44,837 nucleotides of DNA from JACVRM01 sp046262315 (GCA_046262315.1 JBHEMZ010000065.1:1-44837), one strand, 5' to 3'. Shown: positions 1 to 8,145, counted from the first letter of the stretch. Notes: generated by a model not told the origin, from the letters alone. A program made the numbers and translations.

Positions 1-111
1 CACTGGAACGAGATCGCCGAGCCGTTCGACTGGCGCTTCACCCGCGACGACCTCGCCGCCCTGCTCGCGCGCATCGCAGCGCACAAGCCTCAGCTCCAGC
101 TGGCCGCGTGA
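1..111 (+). CDS. IS630-like transposase, 3' end only (partial)
   Basis: The first 36 codons of the window are open and end at TGA 109-111. The peptide starts HWNEIAEPFDWRFTRDDL and continues with an alanine/leucine-rich helix. The pattern WNE-x-AEPF-x-W-x-(F/Y)T, a few residues before the end, is typical of the C-terminus of IS630-type DDE transposases. The catalytic core lies outside the window, so whether the element is intact cannot be judged. No terminal inverted repeat is recognised in the roughly 50 bases after the stop. Family assignment rests on this short tail only. Confidence 0.5.
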   Translation, partial: HWNEIAEPFDWRFTRDDLAALLARIAAHKPQLQLAA

Positions 112-160
112 CGGTGAGCGAACTTACGGCCGGGAGCACTAAGGGTCGACGCCACGGTTC

Positions 161-186
161 GGACGGGGCGGATCTTCGCCCCGTCC
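161..186. terminator. GC-rich hairpin, candidate terminator after the transposase
   Basis: A perfect 10-bp inverted repeat, GGACGGGGCG (161-170) and CGCCCCGTCC (177-186), encloses a 6-nt loop. It lies between the transposase stop and the next gene. It is not followed by a T run, so any termination would depend on stem strength or another factor. Confidence 0.45.
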
Positions 187-193
187 TCATCTC

Positions 194-199
194 TACACT
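194..199 (+). promoter_or_regulatory. -10 box TACACT, leaderless-type promoter
   Basis: TACACT ends 8 nt before the ATG at 208, and there is no Shine-Dalgarno sequence in between. This matches the actinobacterial TANNNT -10 element with transcription starting at or next to the start codon. No convincing -35 is seen. Confidence 0.4.
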
Positions 200-207
200 G
201 GCCCGCG

Positions 208-633
208 ATGGGCGACGTCTACACGGTCGGCCTGTTCGCGGGACTGGGCGCGGCGCTCGGGCTGGCGCTTGCCGGCGGCCTTGCCGGCAAGCGCGGCGCG
301 GCAGTGCTCGCACCGCTGATCGCGGCCGCAGCCGCAGTCACCGTCGCGCTCGTCGTCTCCGACTGGCTCGAGGCGGCCGGCGGAGCGGCCGGCGCATTGC
401 TCGGCGGCGCAGGCGCGGTTCACGTCGTCGCCGGCACCCTCCGGCGCGGCGGCACACGGGGTGGAATTGCGCTGCTCGTAACGCTGGCGGCGCTCGTGGC
501 CGCCGCGCTGGCGCTGATCCCGCTCGTCGGCTACCTCGAGGCTCTGGCCGCTCCCGCCCTCGCCGCTCGCCTGCGCCGGCGAGCAGGCGAGCGCTATGCG
601 GGCCTGCGCATCCTCGCGCGCGACGAGCCGTGA
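208..633 (+). CDS. small hydrophobic membrane protein, unknown function
   Basis: A 141-residue protein rich in Ala, Gly, Leu and Val. It has about four hydrophobic stretches (roughly residues 5-25, 33-52, 57-75 and 88-112) and a basic, arginine-rich cytoplasmic-looking tail. No enzymatic motif or named domain is recognised. ATG 208 is preceded by a TACACT box rather than a ribosome binding site. Its stop overlaps a GTG that opens a six-codon mini-ORF leading directly into the phosphodiesterase gene, so translation of the two is probably coupled. Confidence 0.6.
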   Translation: MGDVYTVGLFAGLGAALGLALAGGLAGKRGAAVLAPLIAAAAAVTVALVVSDWLEAAGGAAGALLGGAGAVHVVAGTLRRGGTRGGIALLVTLAALVAAALALIPLVGYLEALAAPALAARLRRRAGERYAGLRILARDEP

Positions 634-661
634 GCGCGAAGAAGGCGTGAGCGCGAAGAAG
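630..661 (+). repeat. 17-bp tandem duplication creating a mini-ORF at a start codon
   Basis: GTGAGCGCGAAGAAG occurs at 630-644 and again at 647-661, 17 bp apart. The first copy encodes VSAKKA and stops at TGA 648-650, overlapping the GTG (647) of the second copy, which is the real start of the next gene. The upstream gene's stop (631-633) also overlaps the first GTG, giving two consecutive GTGA junctions. Confidence 0.6.
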
Positions 662-2020
662 CTTGTTCTGATCGTGATCGACGGGCTCACGCCCGGCGTG
701 TTCGAGAACGCGGTCGAGCGAGGCGAGGCACCGGCGCTCTCCGAGCTCGCGCGACACGGCGAGTACGTGCGCGCAGTCTCCACGTTCCCTTCGCTGACCC
801 CCGTCTGCCTAGCCTCGCTCGCCACCGGCGCGCACCCGTCCGGCCACCGCATCCCGCACCTCGTCTGGTACCAGCGCGCGGAGCGGCGCTTCGTCGAGTA
901 CGGGTCGTCCTTCGCCGCCGTGCGCGCGGTCGGGACGCGACGCTCGATCCGCGACACGGTCATCCACATGAACCGTGACCACCTCTCGCCGGGCACGCCG
1001 ACCGTCTTCGAGACGCTCGAGGCCGCCGGGCTCGAGACTGCCGGGGTCAACATGACGTGCTATCGGGGCCCGCACATGCACCGCCCGCTCGTGCCGGGCG
1101 TCATGCCTCCGGCCGCGGGGCCGCGCCGCTTCTTCTACTTCAGCCTCTTCGAGTCCGACCGCACCGGCGCGCCCATCGCCGTCGGGGACCGCGCCGGCGG
1201 CTCGATCGACGCCTATGCGGCGATTGTGGGGCGCTGGCTGGTCACCCGCGACGGGTTCGACTTCCTCGTTTACTACCTGCCGGATCACGATTTCGCTTCG
1301 CACCGCCACGGTCCGCTCGGCACTCGCGCGGCGCTCGCGCGGAGCGACGCCGCGGTCGGTGCGTTGCTCGAGGCGGCGGGCGGACTCGACGAGTTCCTGT
1401 CGCGCTACGCCGTCGTGCTGTGCTCGGATCATGGGCAGACGCCCGTGAGCCGGGGCGCTCGACTCGAGGACGCGTTCGCCGGCTTCCGGCTCGCTCGCCC
1501 GCGCGGAGGGTTCGCCGACGACGAGCTGGCGATCGCAGCCTCGAACCGCGTCGGGATGGTCTACCGGCTGGACGCCTGCCGTACTGGTGTGGAGGAGCTC
1601 GTCGCGCGTGCGGAGCGGGCAGCGGGCGTCGACCTGGTTGCCTATCGCGAAGGCGAGGAGGCGGTCGTGCGGCGCCAGGGCGAGATGCTCCGCTTCCAGC
1701 CTGCGGCCGGCGGCTGGGCCACAAGCGGCGACACCGAACTGCTGTCCGAGCCGAACGCGCTCGAGCGCGTCTGGCATGCGCTCACGAACCCGCAAGCGGG
1801 CGAGGTGATCGTCGCGGCCGCCGAGGGAGTCGTTTTCGCGGATCTCGGAGGTCGCCACCATGCCGGCGGCGGCAGCCACGGGTCGCTCGCCGCCGGAGAC
1901 TCCGAGGTGCCGATGCTCTCGGTGGGGCTCGGTCGGCCCCCGCGGCGCATCGTCGACGTCGCGCCCCTGGTGGTGTCGCACTTCGGCGCCGTTGCCGGCG
2001 CTCCGGCGCGTGCAGCCTGA
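647..2020 (+). CDS. alkaline-phosphatase-superfamily phosphodiesterase / nucleotide pyrophosphatase-like protein
   Basis: 457 residues from GTG 647, chosen because the conserved N-terminal strand (KKLVLIVIDGL) begins right after it. The layout fits the type I phosphodiesterase/nucleotide pyrophosphatase branch of the alkaline phosphatase superfamily. It has a metal-binding Asp in VIDGL, a probable nucleophilic Thr in FPSLTP (about residue 49), metal ligands in PDHDFASHRHG (about 208-218), SDHGQ (about 260-264) and a late His in GGGSHGSL. The family hydrolyses phosphodiester or phosphomonoester bonds using two zinc ions. The natural substrate cannot be told from sequence. No signal peptide is apparent, so it is probably cytoplasmic. 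It overlaps pcm by 11 bp. Confidence 0.8.
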   Translation: MSAKKLVLIVIDGLTPGVFENAVERGEAPALSELARHGEYVRAVSTFPSLTPVCLASLATGAHPSGHRIPHLVWYQRAERRFVEYGSSFAAVRAVGTRRSIRDTVIHMNRDHLSPGTPTVFETLEAAGLETAGVNMTCYRGPHMHRPLVPGVMPPAAGPRRFFYFSLFESDRTGAPIAVGDRAGGSIDAYAAIVGRWLVTRDGFDFLVYYLPDHDFASHRHGPLGTRAALARSDAAVGALLEAAGGLDEFLSRYAVVLCSDHGQTPVSRGARLEDAFAGFRLARPRGGFADDELAIAASNRVGMVYRLDACRTGVEELVARAERAAGVDLVAYREGEEAVVRRQGEMLRFQPAAGGWATSGDTELLSEPNALERVWHALTNPQAGEVIVAAAEGVVFADLGGRHHAGGGSHGSLAAGDSEVPMLSVGLGRPPRRIVDVAPLVVSHFGAVAGAPARAA

Positions 2021-2663
2021 CGAGCTCCGCTGCGGCGCGCTTCGCCGCATGGTGCGGGAGCAGCTGCGCGCGCGCGACATCGCCGACGAGCGCGTCCTCG
2101 CGGCGCTCGAGCGCGTGCCGCGCGACCTGTTCGTCCCGGAGGAGCATCGCAGGCGCGCCTGGGACGACGCAGCCGTCCCGATCGGTGCCGGCCAGACGAT
2201 CTCGCAGCCGTACATGGTGGCGCGCATCGCCGAGGCGCTCGCGCTCGCGGGCGAGGAGCGCGTCCTCGATGTCGGCACCGGATCCGGTTACCAGGCCGCG
2301 GTGCTCGCCGAGCTGGCGCGGGAGGTGATCTCGATCGAGCGTATCCCCGAGCTCGCCCGGCGGGCACGCGAGACGCTGGCCGCAGCAGGGTACGGGCACG
2401 TCGAGGTGCTCGTCGGAGACGGGACCCTCGGCGTGCCGGCGCGCGCGCCCTTCGACGCCATCGCGGTGGCCGCGGCGGCGCCGGAGGTCCCCCAGGCGCT
2501 CTACGAGCAGCTCAGGCCCGGAGGGCGGCTGGTCGTACCCGTGGGCGGCATGTACGGACAGCGCCTCGAGGTGGTGGTGAGGAGCCCGGAGGGGCCGGCG
2601 GTGATCCACTCGCTGCCGTGCCGCTTTGTCCCGCTCGTCGGCGAGGGTGGTGGGTTCTCGTGA
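2010..2663 (+). CDS. pcm: protein-L-isoaspartate O-methyltransferase
   Basis: 217 residues from GTG 2010, the usual family length; an in-frame ATG at 2049 is a possible shorter start. The family methylates isoaspartyl residues in damaged proteins using S-adenosylmethionine and so starts their repair. Diagnostic segments are present: GAGQTISQPYMVARI (the substrate-side motif of PCMT), the SAM-binding loop VLDVGTGSGYQAAVL, the acidic residue of the ribose-binding strand (ISIER) and RPGGRLVVPVG. The start lies inside the end of the phosphodiesterase gene and the stop overlaps the acylphosphatase start (GTGA), so these genes form an operon. Confidence 0.93.
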   Translation: MQPDELRCGALRRMVREQLRARDIADERVLAALERVPRDLFVPEEHRRRAWDDAAVPIGAGQTISQPYMVARIAEALALAGEERVLDVGTGSGYQAAVLAELAREVISIERIPELARRARETLAAAGYGHVEVLVGDGTLGVPARAPFDAIAVAAAAPEVPQALYEQLRPGGRLVVPVGGMYGQRLEVVVRSPEGPAVIHSLPCRFVPLVGEGGGFS

Positions 2664-2932
2664 CGGAAGCTCGGGCTCGGGTGCGCGTGACCGGCCGCGT
2701 GCAGGGCGTCTTCTTCCGTGCCGAGACCCGTGATCGCGCTCGCTCGCTCGGCCTTGCCGGCTGGGTTCGAAACGCGCCGGACGGCAGCGTGGAGGCCGAG
2801 CTCGAAGGACCGCACGAGCGCGTCGAGAGCATGATCCGCTGGTGCGGCCGCGGGTCGTCGCTGGCCACTGTCGACGACGTTGAGGTGGAGTGGACCGAGC
2901 CGCGCGGCGAACACGGGTTCGTCGTCCGCTAG
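2660..2932 (+). CDS. acyP: acylphosphatase
   Basis: A 90-residue protein of standard family length. Acylphosphatases hydrolyse carboxyl-phosphate mixed anhydrides. The active-site segment VTGRVQGVFFR provides the phosphate-binding loop and catalytic Arg (about residue 21), and GWVRN gives the catalytic Asn (about 39). GTG 2660 overlaps the pcm stop by 4 bp (GTGA), so translation is likely coupled to pcm. Confidence 0.93.
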   Translation: MTEARARVRVTGRVQGVFFRAETRDRARSLGLAGWVRNAPDGSVEAELEGPHERVESMIRWCGRGSSLATVDDVEVEWTEPRGEHGFVVR

Positions 2933-2936
2933 GCTC
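2931..2936 (+). promoter_or_regulatory. -10 box TAGGCT, leaderless-type promoter
   Basis: TAGGCT begins within the acylphosphatase stop codon and ends 7 nt before TTG 2944, the same spacing as at several other genes in the window. It supports the TTG start of the GtrA gene. Confidence 0.4.
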
Positions 2937-2943
2937 GACCGCC

Positions 2944-3402
2944 TTGGAGCGTTCAGCCGCCACCTCGCCGGCAGGCTTCACACGCGCCCGCGCGGCGCGG
3001 GCGCTGCGCCATCCCGCGAACTGGATCCAGCTCGCGAAGTTCTGCACGGTCGGAGCGATCGGCTATGCCGTCAACCTGGCCGTCTACGTGGGCCTCCTGG
3101 CCGCGGGCGTCCACTACCTCCAGGCCGCGGCGCTTTCGTTTCTCGTCGCCGTCACGAACAACTACACCTGGAATCGCCTCTGGACGTTCCGCGGCCAGCG
3201 AGGGCACGTCGCCTACCAGGGCCTTCGGTTCCTGATCGTCGCACTCTGCGCGCTCGCCGCCAACGAGGCGCTGCTGGCCGGATTCGTCTCGCTCGGCGTC
3301 CACAAGGTGCTCGCGCAGGCGATCGCCATCGCGCTCGTCACACCGATCAACTTCGTGGGCAGCAAGCTCTGGTCGTTCCGGCCAAGACGCGGCCACCGCT
3401 AG
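2944..3402 (+). CDS. GtrA-family small membrane protein
   Basis: 152 residues from TTG 2944; a GTG at 2890 would extend into the acylphosphatase gene and is less likely. Four transmembrane helices are visible (about residues 40-60, 66-85, 100-120 and 125-143). The loop after helix two carries TNNYTWNRLWTFR and the end carries NFVGSKLWSFR, both hallmark GtrA patterns. GtrA proteins are linked to membrane translocation of polyprenyl-phosphate sugars and to cell-surface polysaccharide synthesis. Two GT-C-like glycosyltransferases follow, which suits that role. Confidence 0.85.
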   Translation: MERSAATSPAGFTRARAARALRHPANWIQLAKFCTVGAIGYAVNLAVYVGLLAAGVHYLQAAALSFLVAVTNNYTWNRLWTFRGQRGHVAYQGLRFLIVALCALAANEALLAGFVSLGVHKVLAQAIAIALVTPINFVGSKLWSFRPRRGHR

Positions 3403-3443
3403 CCAGCCTGGCGAAACCCCTGCAGAGTAGGCACGCTGGGGTC

Positions 3444-5264
3444 GTGAGGCGGGCGTTTCTGATCGCGCTCCTCGCCGCGCTCGCCGCGGCGCCGGCAGCG
3501 CTGGCCGCGCCCCCGCCCAGCGTCCCGGTCTACGACCACGGGGGGCGCCTCGTCGAGACCCCGTTCGCGCCCCTCGGCGAGGCCGCCGAGATGACGAAGG
3601 AGCGGGCGACGACGCTCTTCCTCCGCCACGCGAAGGTCGCCGACTGGCTCGACCGCTACCCGGAGCGCCGCCGCTCGACTGACGCGTCCTACGAGGAGGA
3701 CGGCACATGGACGGTGCACGTCTGGTGGGGCGAGGCGGGCGAGATAGCGCGTGGCCGCGTGGACGACGACACCGGGGAGGTGATCGAGGCGTGGACGGGA
3801 CCGCAGGTCGCCTGGACGATGGCGCGGGGCTACGAGGGCGCCTTCGGCGGGAAGGAGCTGACGAGACCGACGCTCTGGCTGGCGCTGTCGGCGCTCTTCT
3901 TCGTCGGGCTCGCGAACCTGCGCCGGCCGCTCTCGCTGCGCAACCTCGACCTGCTCGTGCTGCTGTCGTTCGGGATCTCGCTTGCGTACTTCAATGCCGG
4001 CGATGTCTTCACGAGCGTTTCACTCGCCTATCCGCCGCTCGTCTACCTGGCGGTGCGCATGGTCTGGATCGGCTTTCGGCGCCGACCGGGGCCGCGCGTG
4101 CAGCCTGTCTGGCCCGTGTGGATGCTCGCCGCCGCGACCGTGTTCCTCGTCGGCTTCCGCATCGGGCTCAACGTGGAGACGTCCAAGGTGATCGACGTGG
4201 GCTACGCGGGGGTGATCGGCGCCCAGCGCATCGCGAGCGGGGAGGCGCCGTACGGGCACATGCCCGTGGAGGCCGGACTGAAGCCGTGTGGGCCGAAGAA
4301 CTCCGAAGGGGCGATCCGCGAGCGCGTGCAGACGAACGGGCGCTGCGAGTCGGCAAATGAGAACGGCGACACGTACGGCCCCGTCTCGTACCTGGCGTAC
4401 GTGCCCGGCTACTGGCTGTTCGGCTGGGAGGGCCGCTGGGACGACCTGCCCGCTGCGCACTTCACGAGCATCGCGTTCGACCTGCTTGCGCTGCTCGGGC
4501 TCGTGCTCGTCGGCCGCCGCTTCGGCGGTGCGCGCCTCGCCGTTACACTCGCGTTCGCGTGGGCGTCCTACCCGTTCACGCAGTACGCCTCGAACGCGAA
4601 CACCAATGACTCGATCCAGCCGGCGCTGCTCGTGATCGGCTTCTGGCTCGTCTCCTCGCCCGTCGCACGCGGTGCGTCGCTGGCGCTCTCGGCATGGACG
4701 AAGCTCTCCGCTCTGATTCTCCTGCCGCTCTGGGCGTCCTATCCGGACGCGCTGCGCCGACCGCGCGCGAAAGCGGTCTTCCTGTGCGCGTTCGGGCTTA
4801 CGTCGCTGGCCGCCTTCTTGGTGCTCCTGCTCGAGCCGAGCCCGATCGAGGCGGCCCGCGTCTTCTGGGACCGCACATTCGTCTCCCAGTTCGAGCGCGA
4901 GTCGCCCTTCTCGCTCTGGGATTGGGAGCAGTATCACGCACGCGGGATACCGAACCTCGAGCTCGTCCAGCAGGTGCTGACCGGCCTCGTGGCGGCGGCC
5001 GGAGTGGCGCTGTACTTCCTGCCGCGACGAAAGTCGCCGCTTCAGCTCGCCGCGCTGACGGGCGCGCTGCTGATCGGCTTCGAGCTGGTGCTGACCCACT
5101 GGTTCTATCTCTACATCCCGTGGTTTTTGCCGTTCGTCGCCATCGCCGTGCTGGCGCAGCCGGCCCGCTCGGCTGCTGCGTGGCCGGCGCCGGTGCTCGA
5201 GCCCGGCGTCGCCGTTGACGGGGGAGGACTGCGCTCGAGCCGGCCTACGATGCCGCGGACGTGA
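3444..5264 (+). CDS. multi-pass GT-C-like membrane glycosyltransferase with an N-terminal secreted domain
   Basis: 606 residues from GTG 3444. A signal peptide (RRAFLIALLAALAAAPAALA) is followed by an approximately 110-residue extracytoplasmic region with WTVHVWWGEAGEIARGRVDDDTG, which looks like a PepSY-like fold, though this is uncertain. The rest holds about ten transmembrane helices. The segment GYAGVIGAQRIASGEAPYGH followed by DTYGPVSYLAYVPGYWL resembles the first-loop pattern of GT87/DUF2029-type GT-C enzymes, which transfer sugars from polyprenyl-phosphate donors outside the membrane. Its end overlaps the next, similar gene by 4 bp (GTGA). Donor and acceptor are unknown. Confidence 0.6.
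   Translation: MRRAFLIALLAALAAAPAALAAPPPSVPVYDHGGRLVETPFAPLGEAAEMTKERATTLFLRHAKVADWLDRYPERRRSTDASYEEDGTWTVHVWWGEAGEIARGRVDDDTGEVIEAWTGPQVAWTMARGYEGAFGGKELTRPTLWLALSALFFVGLANLRRPLSLRNLDLLVLLSFGISLAYFNAGDVFTSVSLAYPPLVYLAVRMVWIGFRRRPGPRVQPVWPVWMLAAATVFLVGFRIGLNVETSKVIDVGYAGVIGAQRIASGEAPYGHMPVEAGLKPCGPKNSEGAIRERVQTNGRCESANENGDTYGPVSYLAYVPGYWLFGWEGRWDDLPAAHFTSIAFDLLALLGLVLVGRRFGGARLAVTLAFAWASYPFTQYASNANTNDSIQPALLVIGFWLVSSPVARGASLALSAWTKLSALILLPLWASYPDALRRPRAKAVFLCAFGLTSLAAFLVLLLEPSPIEAARVFWDRTFVSQFERESPFSLWDWEQYHARGIPNLELVQQVLTGLVAAAGVALYFLPRRKSPLQLAALTGALLIGFELVLTHWFYLYIPWFLPFVAIAVLAQPARSAAAWPAPVLEPGVAVDGGGLRSSRPTMPRT
5246..5251 (+). promoter_or_regulatory. -10 box TACGAT before the GT87 gene
   Basis: TACGAT lies inside the end of the preceding gene and ends 9 nt before GTG 5261. 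It could provide a separate leaderless transcript for the second glycosyltransferase. It may be chance within coding sequence. Confidence 0.25.
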
Positions 5265-6496
5265 GCCGCCTCCAGCGTCCCGCTCTGCTCGCGTTCTTCG
5301 CCGTCACCGTGTTCCTTGTGGCCTGGGCGCTCTTGCACACCGGCTTCTGGGCGCGAGACGAGATCAGCGACGTGCCGCTGTACCGGGAGTACGGCGAGCG
5401 GATCGCCGACGGGGCCGTGCCCTACCGCGACGTGGCGCTCGAGTACCCGCCGGGCGCGCTGCCGGTTTTCGTGGCACCTGCGGCCGCAGGCGACGCCGAC
5501 GGCTACCGCGGGCTCTTCGAAGCGCTGATGTGGGTCTGCGGAGCGGGGCTCCTGCTGGCGCTCGCCGGTGCGCTCGTCACGCTGGGTCGGCGGGGGGTCG
5601 AGCTCGCGGCCCCGCTCCTGCTCGCTGCGGCGGCTCCGCTTGCGCTCGGCTCGGTCGTGCTGTCGCGCTTCGACCTCTTTCCGGCGGCGCTGACGACGGC
5701 GGCGCTCGCGGCCGTCCTCGCCGGCCGCGAGCGGCTCGGGTTGGGGGTACTCGGCCTCGCGGTGGCGGCGAAGGTCTACCCGGCCGTGCTGGTCCCGCTC
5801 CTGCTCGTCCACGTGTGGCGCCGGCGCGGCCGCCGGGAGGCGCTCCTCGGGGCCGGCGCATTCGCGGGGGTGGCAGCCGCCTGCTTCCTCCCCTTCGTCG
5901 TGCTTGCGCCGGGCGGCGTCTGGGACGCCTTCTCGGTGCACGCCGCGCGCGGCCTGCAGATCGAGAGCCTCGGCGCCGCCTTCCTGCTCGCCGTGCACCA
6001 GCTCGGCGGTGTCGGGCTGACCGCGGAGACGAGCGCCGGCTCACAGAACCTCGTCGGGTCGGGGCCCGACGCGCTGGCCGCGATCCAGACCGCCGTGCAG
6101 GTCGTCGCCGTCGTGGGCATCTGGGTCGCGTTCGCGCGAGCAGAGGTCGATCGCGAGCGGCTCGTTCGCTACTCGGCCGCGGCCGTCTGCGCGTTCGTCG
6201 CGCTCGGCAAGGTGCTGTCGCCACAGTTCCTCATCTGGCTTGTGCCGTTGGTGCTGCTCGTCGGCGGGCGCCGAGGGCACGCGGCCTGGGCGCTGCTCGG
6301 GGGCGCGGCTGTGCTGACGCAGATCTGGTTTCCGTATCGCTACTGGTCGCTGGTGCTCGATCTCGATCCGGCTGCATCCTGGCTCGTGCTCGCACGCGAC
6401 GTCGTGCTGCTCGGCCTGGTCGCCGTGCTCGTCGCCTCCCGCCGGCAGCCCGCGGAGGCGCCGGCCACGGCCGCCCTTTCCGCGGGCCGCGCCTAG
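5261..6496 (+). CDS. GT87 (DUF2029)-family membrane glycosyltransferase
   Basis: 411 residues with about ten transmembrane helices. Near the N-terminus, EISDVPLYREYGERIADGAVPYRD then LEYPPGALP is the characteristic GT87 first-loop pattern, with Asp37 the likely catalytic acidic residue. SRFDLFPAAL and AAKVYPAVL are further family signatures. GT87 enzymes are polyprenyl-phosphate-mannose-dependent mannosyltransferases in the actinobacterial members studied; the specificity here is inferred only. GTG 5261 overlaps the preceding stop (GTGA). The gene ends on a CTAG (6493-6496) whose two strands serve as the stops of this gene and of the convergent YmdB-like gene. Confidence 0.75.
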   Translation: MSRLQRPALLAFFAVTVFLVAWALLHTGFWARDEISDVPLYREYGERIADGAVPYRDVALEYPPGALPVFVAPAAAGDADGYRGLFEALMWVCGAGLLLALAGALVTLGRRGVELAAPLLLAAAAPLALGSVVLSRFDLFPAALTTAALAAVLAGRERLGLGVLGLAVAAKVYPAVLVPLLLVHVWRRRGRREALLGAGAFAGVAAACFLPFVVLAPGGVWDAFSVHAARGLQIESLGAAFLLAVHQLGGVGLTAETSAGSQNLVGSGPDALAAIQTAVQVVAVVGIWVAFARAEVDRERLVRYSAAAVCAFVALGKVLSPQFLIWLVPLVLLVGGRRGHAAWALLGGAAVLTQIWFPYRYWSLVLDLDPAASWLVLARDVVLLGLVAVLVASRRQPAEAPATAALSAGRA

Positions 6497-7272
6497 TCGA
6501 CCTCGACCCGGACGGCGCGGCAGGCGGTTGCACGGCCTTCCGGACCGCACGTGACGAGCGCGCCCTCGATGCGCACGCCGCCCTCGGCCGGCTCGAAACG
6601 GACGGGGAGTCCGGTGCGCATGCGCTCGATCGCGAGCTCCGCCTTCACGCCGATGACCGAGTCGTGGGGGCCGGTCATGCCGGCGTCCGTGATCGCCGCG
6701 GTCCCGCCGGGGAGCACGCGCGCGTCGCTCGTCTGCACATGCGTGTGCGTGCCGATCACCGCCGTGACGCGGCCGTCGAGCCAGCGCGCGAGCGCAACCT
6801 TCTCGCTCGTCGCCTCCGCGTGCAGGTCCACGATCACGACCGCGGCGTCGCGGCGCGCCTCTTCCACCAGCTCGTCGACGAGCTCGAAGGGGGATGTCGC
6901 CACCTCCAGGAACAGCCGTCCCATCAGGTTCAGCACGGCGACCGGCGTGCCGTCCCGCGCGGGAGCAACCGCAAGCGCGTGCCCGGGTGCGTGGCGCGAC
7001 AGGTTCGCCGGGCGCACGACCCGCTCGGCCGTGTCCAGGTACGGGATGAGCTCGCGGCGGCGCCAGACGTGGTTGCCGAGCGTGATGACGTCGGCCCCGG
7101 CGGCGAGCAGCCGTTCGGCCAGGCGCGGCGTGATCCCCGTTCCGTCCGCCACGTTCTCGCCGTTGACGATGCAGAAGTCCGCGTCGAGCTCGTCGCGCAG
7201 CCCCTTCAGCCCCTTCTCGACCGCCCGGCGTCCCGGAGCGCCGAACACGTCGGCGACGAACAGGACGTTCAG
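6493..7272 (-). CDS. ymdB: YmdB-family metallophosphoesterase (cyclic-nucleotide phosphodiesterase type), CTG start
   Basis: 259 residues when started at CTG 7272, close to the roughly 264 of Bacillus YmdB. The family binds two metals and hydrolyses 2',3'- or 3',5'-cyclic nucleotides. Motifs in order: NVLFVADVFG with metal ligand Asp8, IVNGENVADGTGI, LGNHVWRR, VDLHAEATSEK, GTHTHVQT and DAGMTGPHDSVIG. The first conventional start, GTG 7248, lies just after the Asp8 codon and would delete the ligand. CTG 7272 restores Asp8 at the same position as in the family and has AGGAG (7286-7290 on this strand) 13 nt upstream. The gene follows the M23-like gene by 16 bp, probably in one transcript. Confidence 0.85.
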   Translation of the reverse strand: MNVLFVADVFGAPGRRAVEKGLKGLRDELDADFCIVNGENVADGTGITPRLAERLLAAGADVITLGNHVWRRRELIPYLDTAERVVRPANLSRHAPGHALAVAPARDGTPVAVLNLMGRLFLEVATSPFELVDELVEEARRDAAVVIVDLHAEATSEKVALARWLDGRVTAVIGTHTHVQTSDARVLPGGTAAITDAGMTGPHDSVIGVKAELAIERMRTGLPVRFEPAEGGVRIEGALVTCGPEGRATACRAVRVEVD

Positions 7273-7285
7273 GGTCGGGACGCCG

Positions 7286-7290
7286 CTCCT
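7286..7290 (-). promoter_or_regulatory. ribosome binding site AGGAG deciding a CTG start
   Basis: On the minus strand AGGAG precedes CTG 7272 by 13 nt. No ATG, GTG or TTG in frame lies between it and the codon for the metal-binding Asp8. Confidence 0.45.
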
Positions 7291-8134
7291 ACGGCAGCGT
7301 CAGCGCAGCGGTGGGACGCACTTCGAGCGCCACGTGGTTGCCCTCGTCCTGCGTGTAGCGTGCGAGCGCCTGCCGCTCCACCCGCGACAGGTCGAGCACG
7401 GTACCGAGTTTCGAGACCGTCGACGCCACCGAGGCGCCTACCTCGAGCGCGGGATCGGGGCGCAGGTGCGTCAGCGAGACGACGAGGGCGGGAGCGTCGG
7501 CGGGCTCGATGTCCACCCGCGCGCCGAACTTCCGTCCGCTGACGACGTAGGCGCTGATGCCGACCACCGTCCCGTTGACGGGCGCGTAGACGTCCGTTCC
7601 GGGCCCGGCGCCGACGTTCAGCACCGCCGTCTGCGGGCCGCCGCTACCGCCCAGGCGGTAGTAGCCGATCCCGCCGCCGCCGCCGAACAGCCGGTGCGCC
7701 ACGCGCGAGAGGAGCCCCTCGTTGGCCGGCCGGCCGACCGGGTCGAGCGCGAGCGCCCCCGAGGCCGAAGCGTGGTAGCCGAGGGCGGTCACGCGGCTCT
7801 GCGCGACGGGCAGCTCGATGCGCAGAGCGCCGTGCGTCGCGAGCACCTGCGGCGCCGGGCGGGCGGGCAGCAGCCGCTTCGCCGGCGCGATCGACGAAGC
7901 GCTCGCTCGCGTGTGCTCGGCGGAGCCGAAGGCCGTCAGCAGCAGTGTCACCGCCAGGGCCGACGTGAGCAGCGCGACCGCGACGAGGCGGCCGGCGTGC
8001 GAGCGCCGCGGCTGGGGACGCACACGCCGGCGCGGCTGGATCTGCCGGCTCGGCATGCGCACGACGCTACCGGAGTGGGCGACCCGCTGCACGCGGACGC
8101 GTCGGTTACGAGTTCGGTTACGAGTTCGTGACAT
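7289..8134 (-). CDS. secreted or anchored M23-like (LytM-fold) protein lacking catalytic histidines
   Basis: 281 residues from ATG 8134. A basic N-terminus (SRTRNRTRNRRVRVQR...) precedes one hydrophobic segment, LVAVALLTSALAVTLLLTAF, so it is probably anchored or exported. The C-terminal half follows the M23 endopeptidase plan: GAGPGTDVYAPVNGTVVGI, VVSLTHLRPDP and GNHVALEVRP. Active M23 enzymes have His in the first motif and HxH in the last. Here the first His is missing and HxH reads HVA, so it is likely a non-catalytic binding or regulatory version. The reading frame stays open upstream through an intergenic repeat to about 8611, but that extension is repeat DNA and was not included. Confidence 0.6.
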   Translation of the reverse strand: MSRTRNRTRNRRVRVQRVAHSGSVVRMPSRQIQPRRRVRPQPRRSHAGRLVAVALLTSALAVTLLLTAFGSAEHTRASASSIAPAKRLLPARPAPQVLATHGALRIELPVAQSRVTALGYHASASGALALDPVGRPANEGLLSRVAHRLFGGGGGIGYYRLGGSGGPQTAVLNVGAGPGTDVYAPVNGTVVGISAYVVSGRKFGARVDIEPADAPALVVSLTHLRPDPALEVGASVASTVSKLGTVLDLSRVERQALARYTQDEGNHVALEVRPTAALTLP

Positions 8135-8145
8135 GGCAGGCGGGG

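Noticed and set aside
596..646. Earlier ATG (596) for the phosphodiesterase
   Set aside because: It lies inside the preceding membrane-protein gene and would add an arginine-rich stretch before the conserved first strand; GTG 647 fits the family start.
1782..3047. Long minus-strand open frames opposite real genes (for example 1782-3047, 9205-10974 and 14693-17239)
   Set aside because: Arg/Pro/Ala-rich, low-complexity translations opposite genes with clear domain motifs; expected antisense shadows in very GC-rich DNA.
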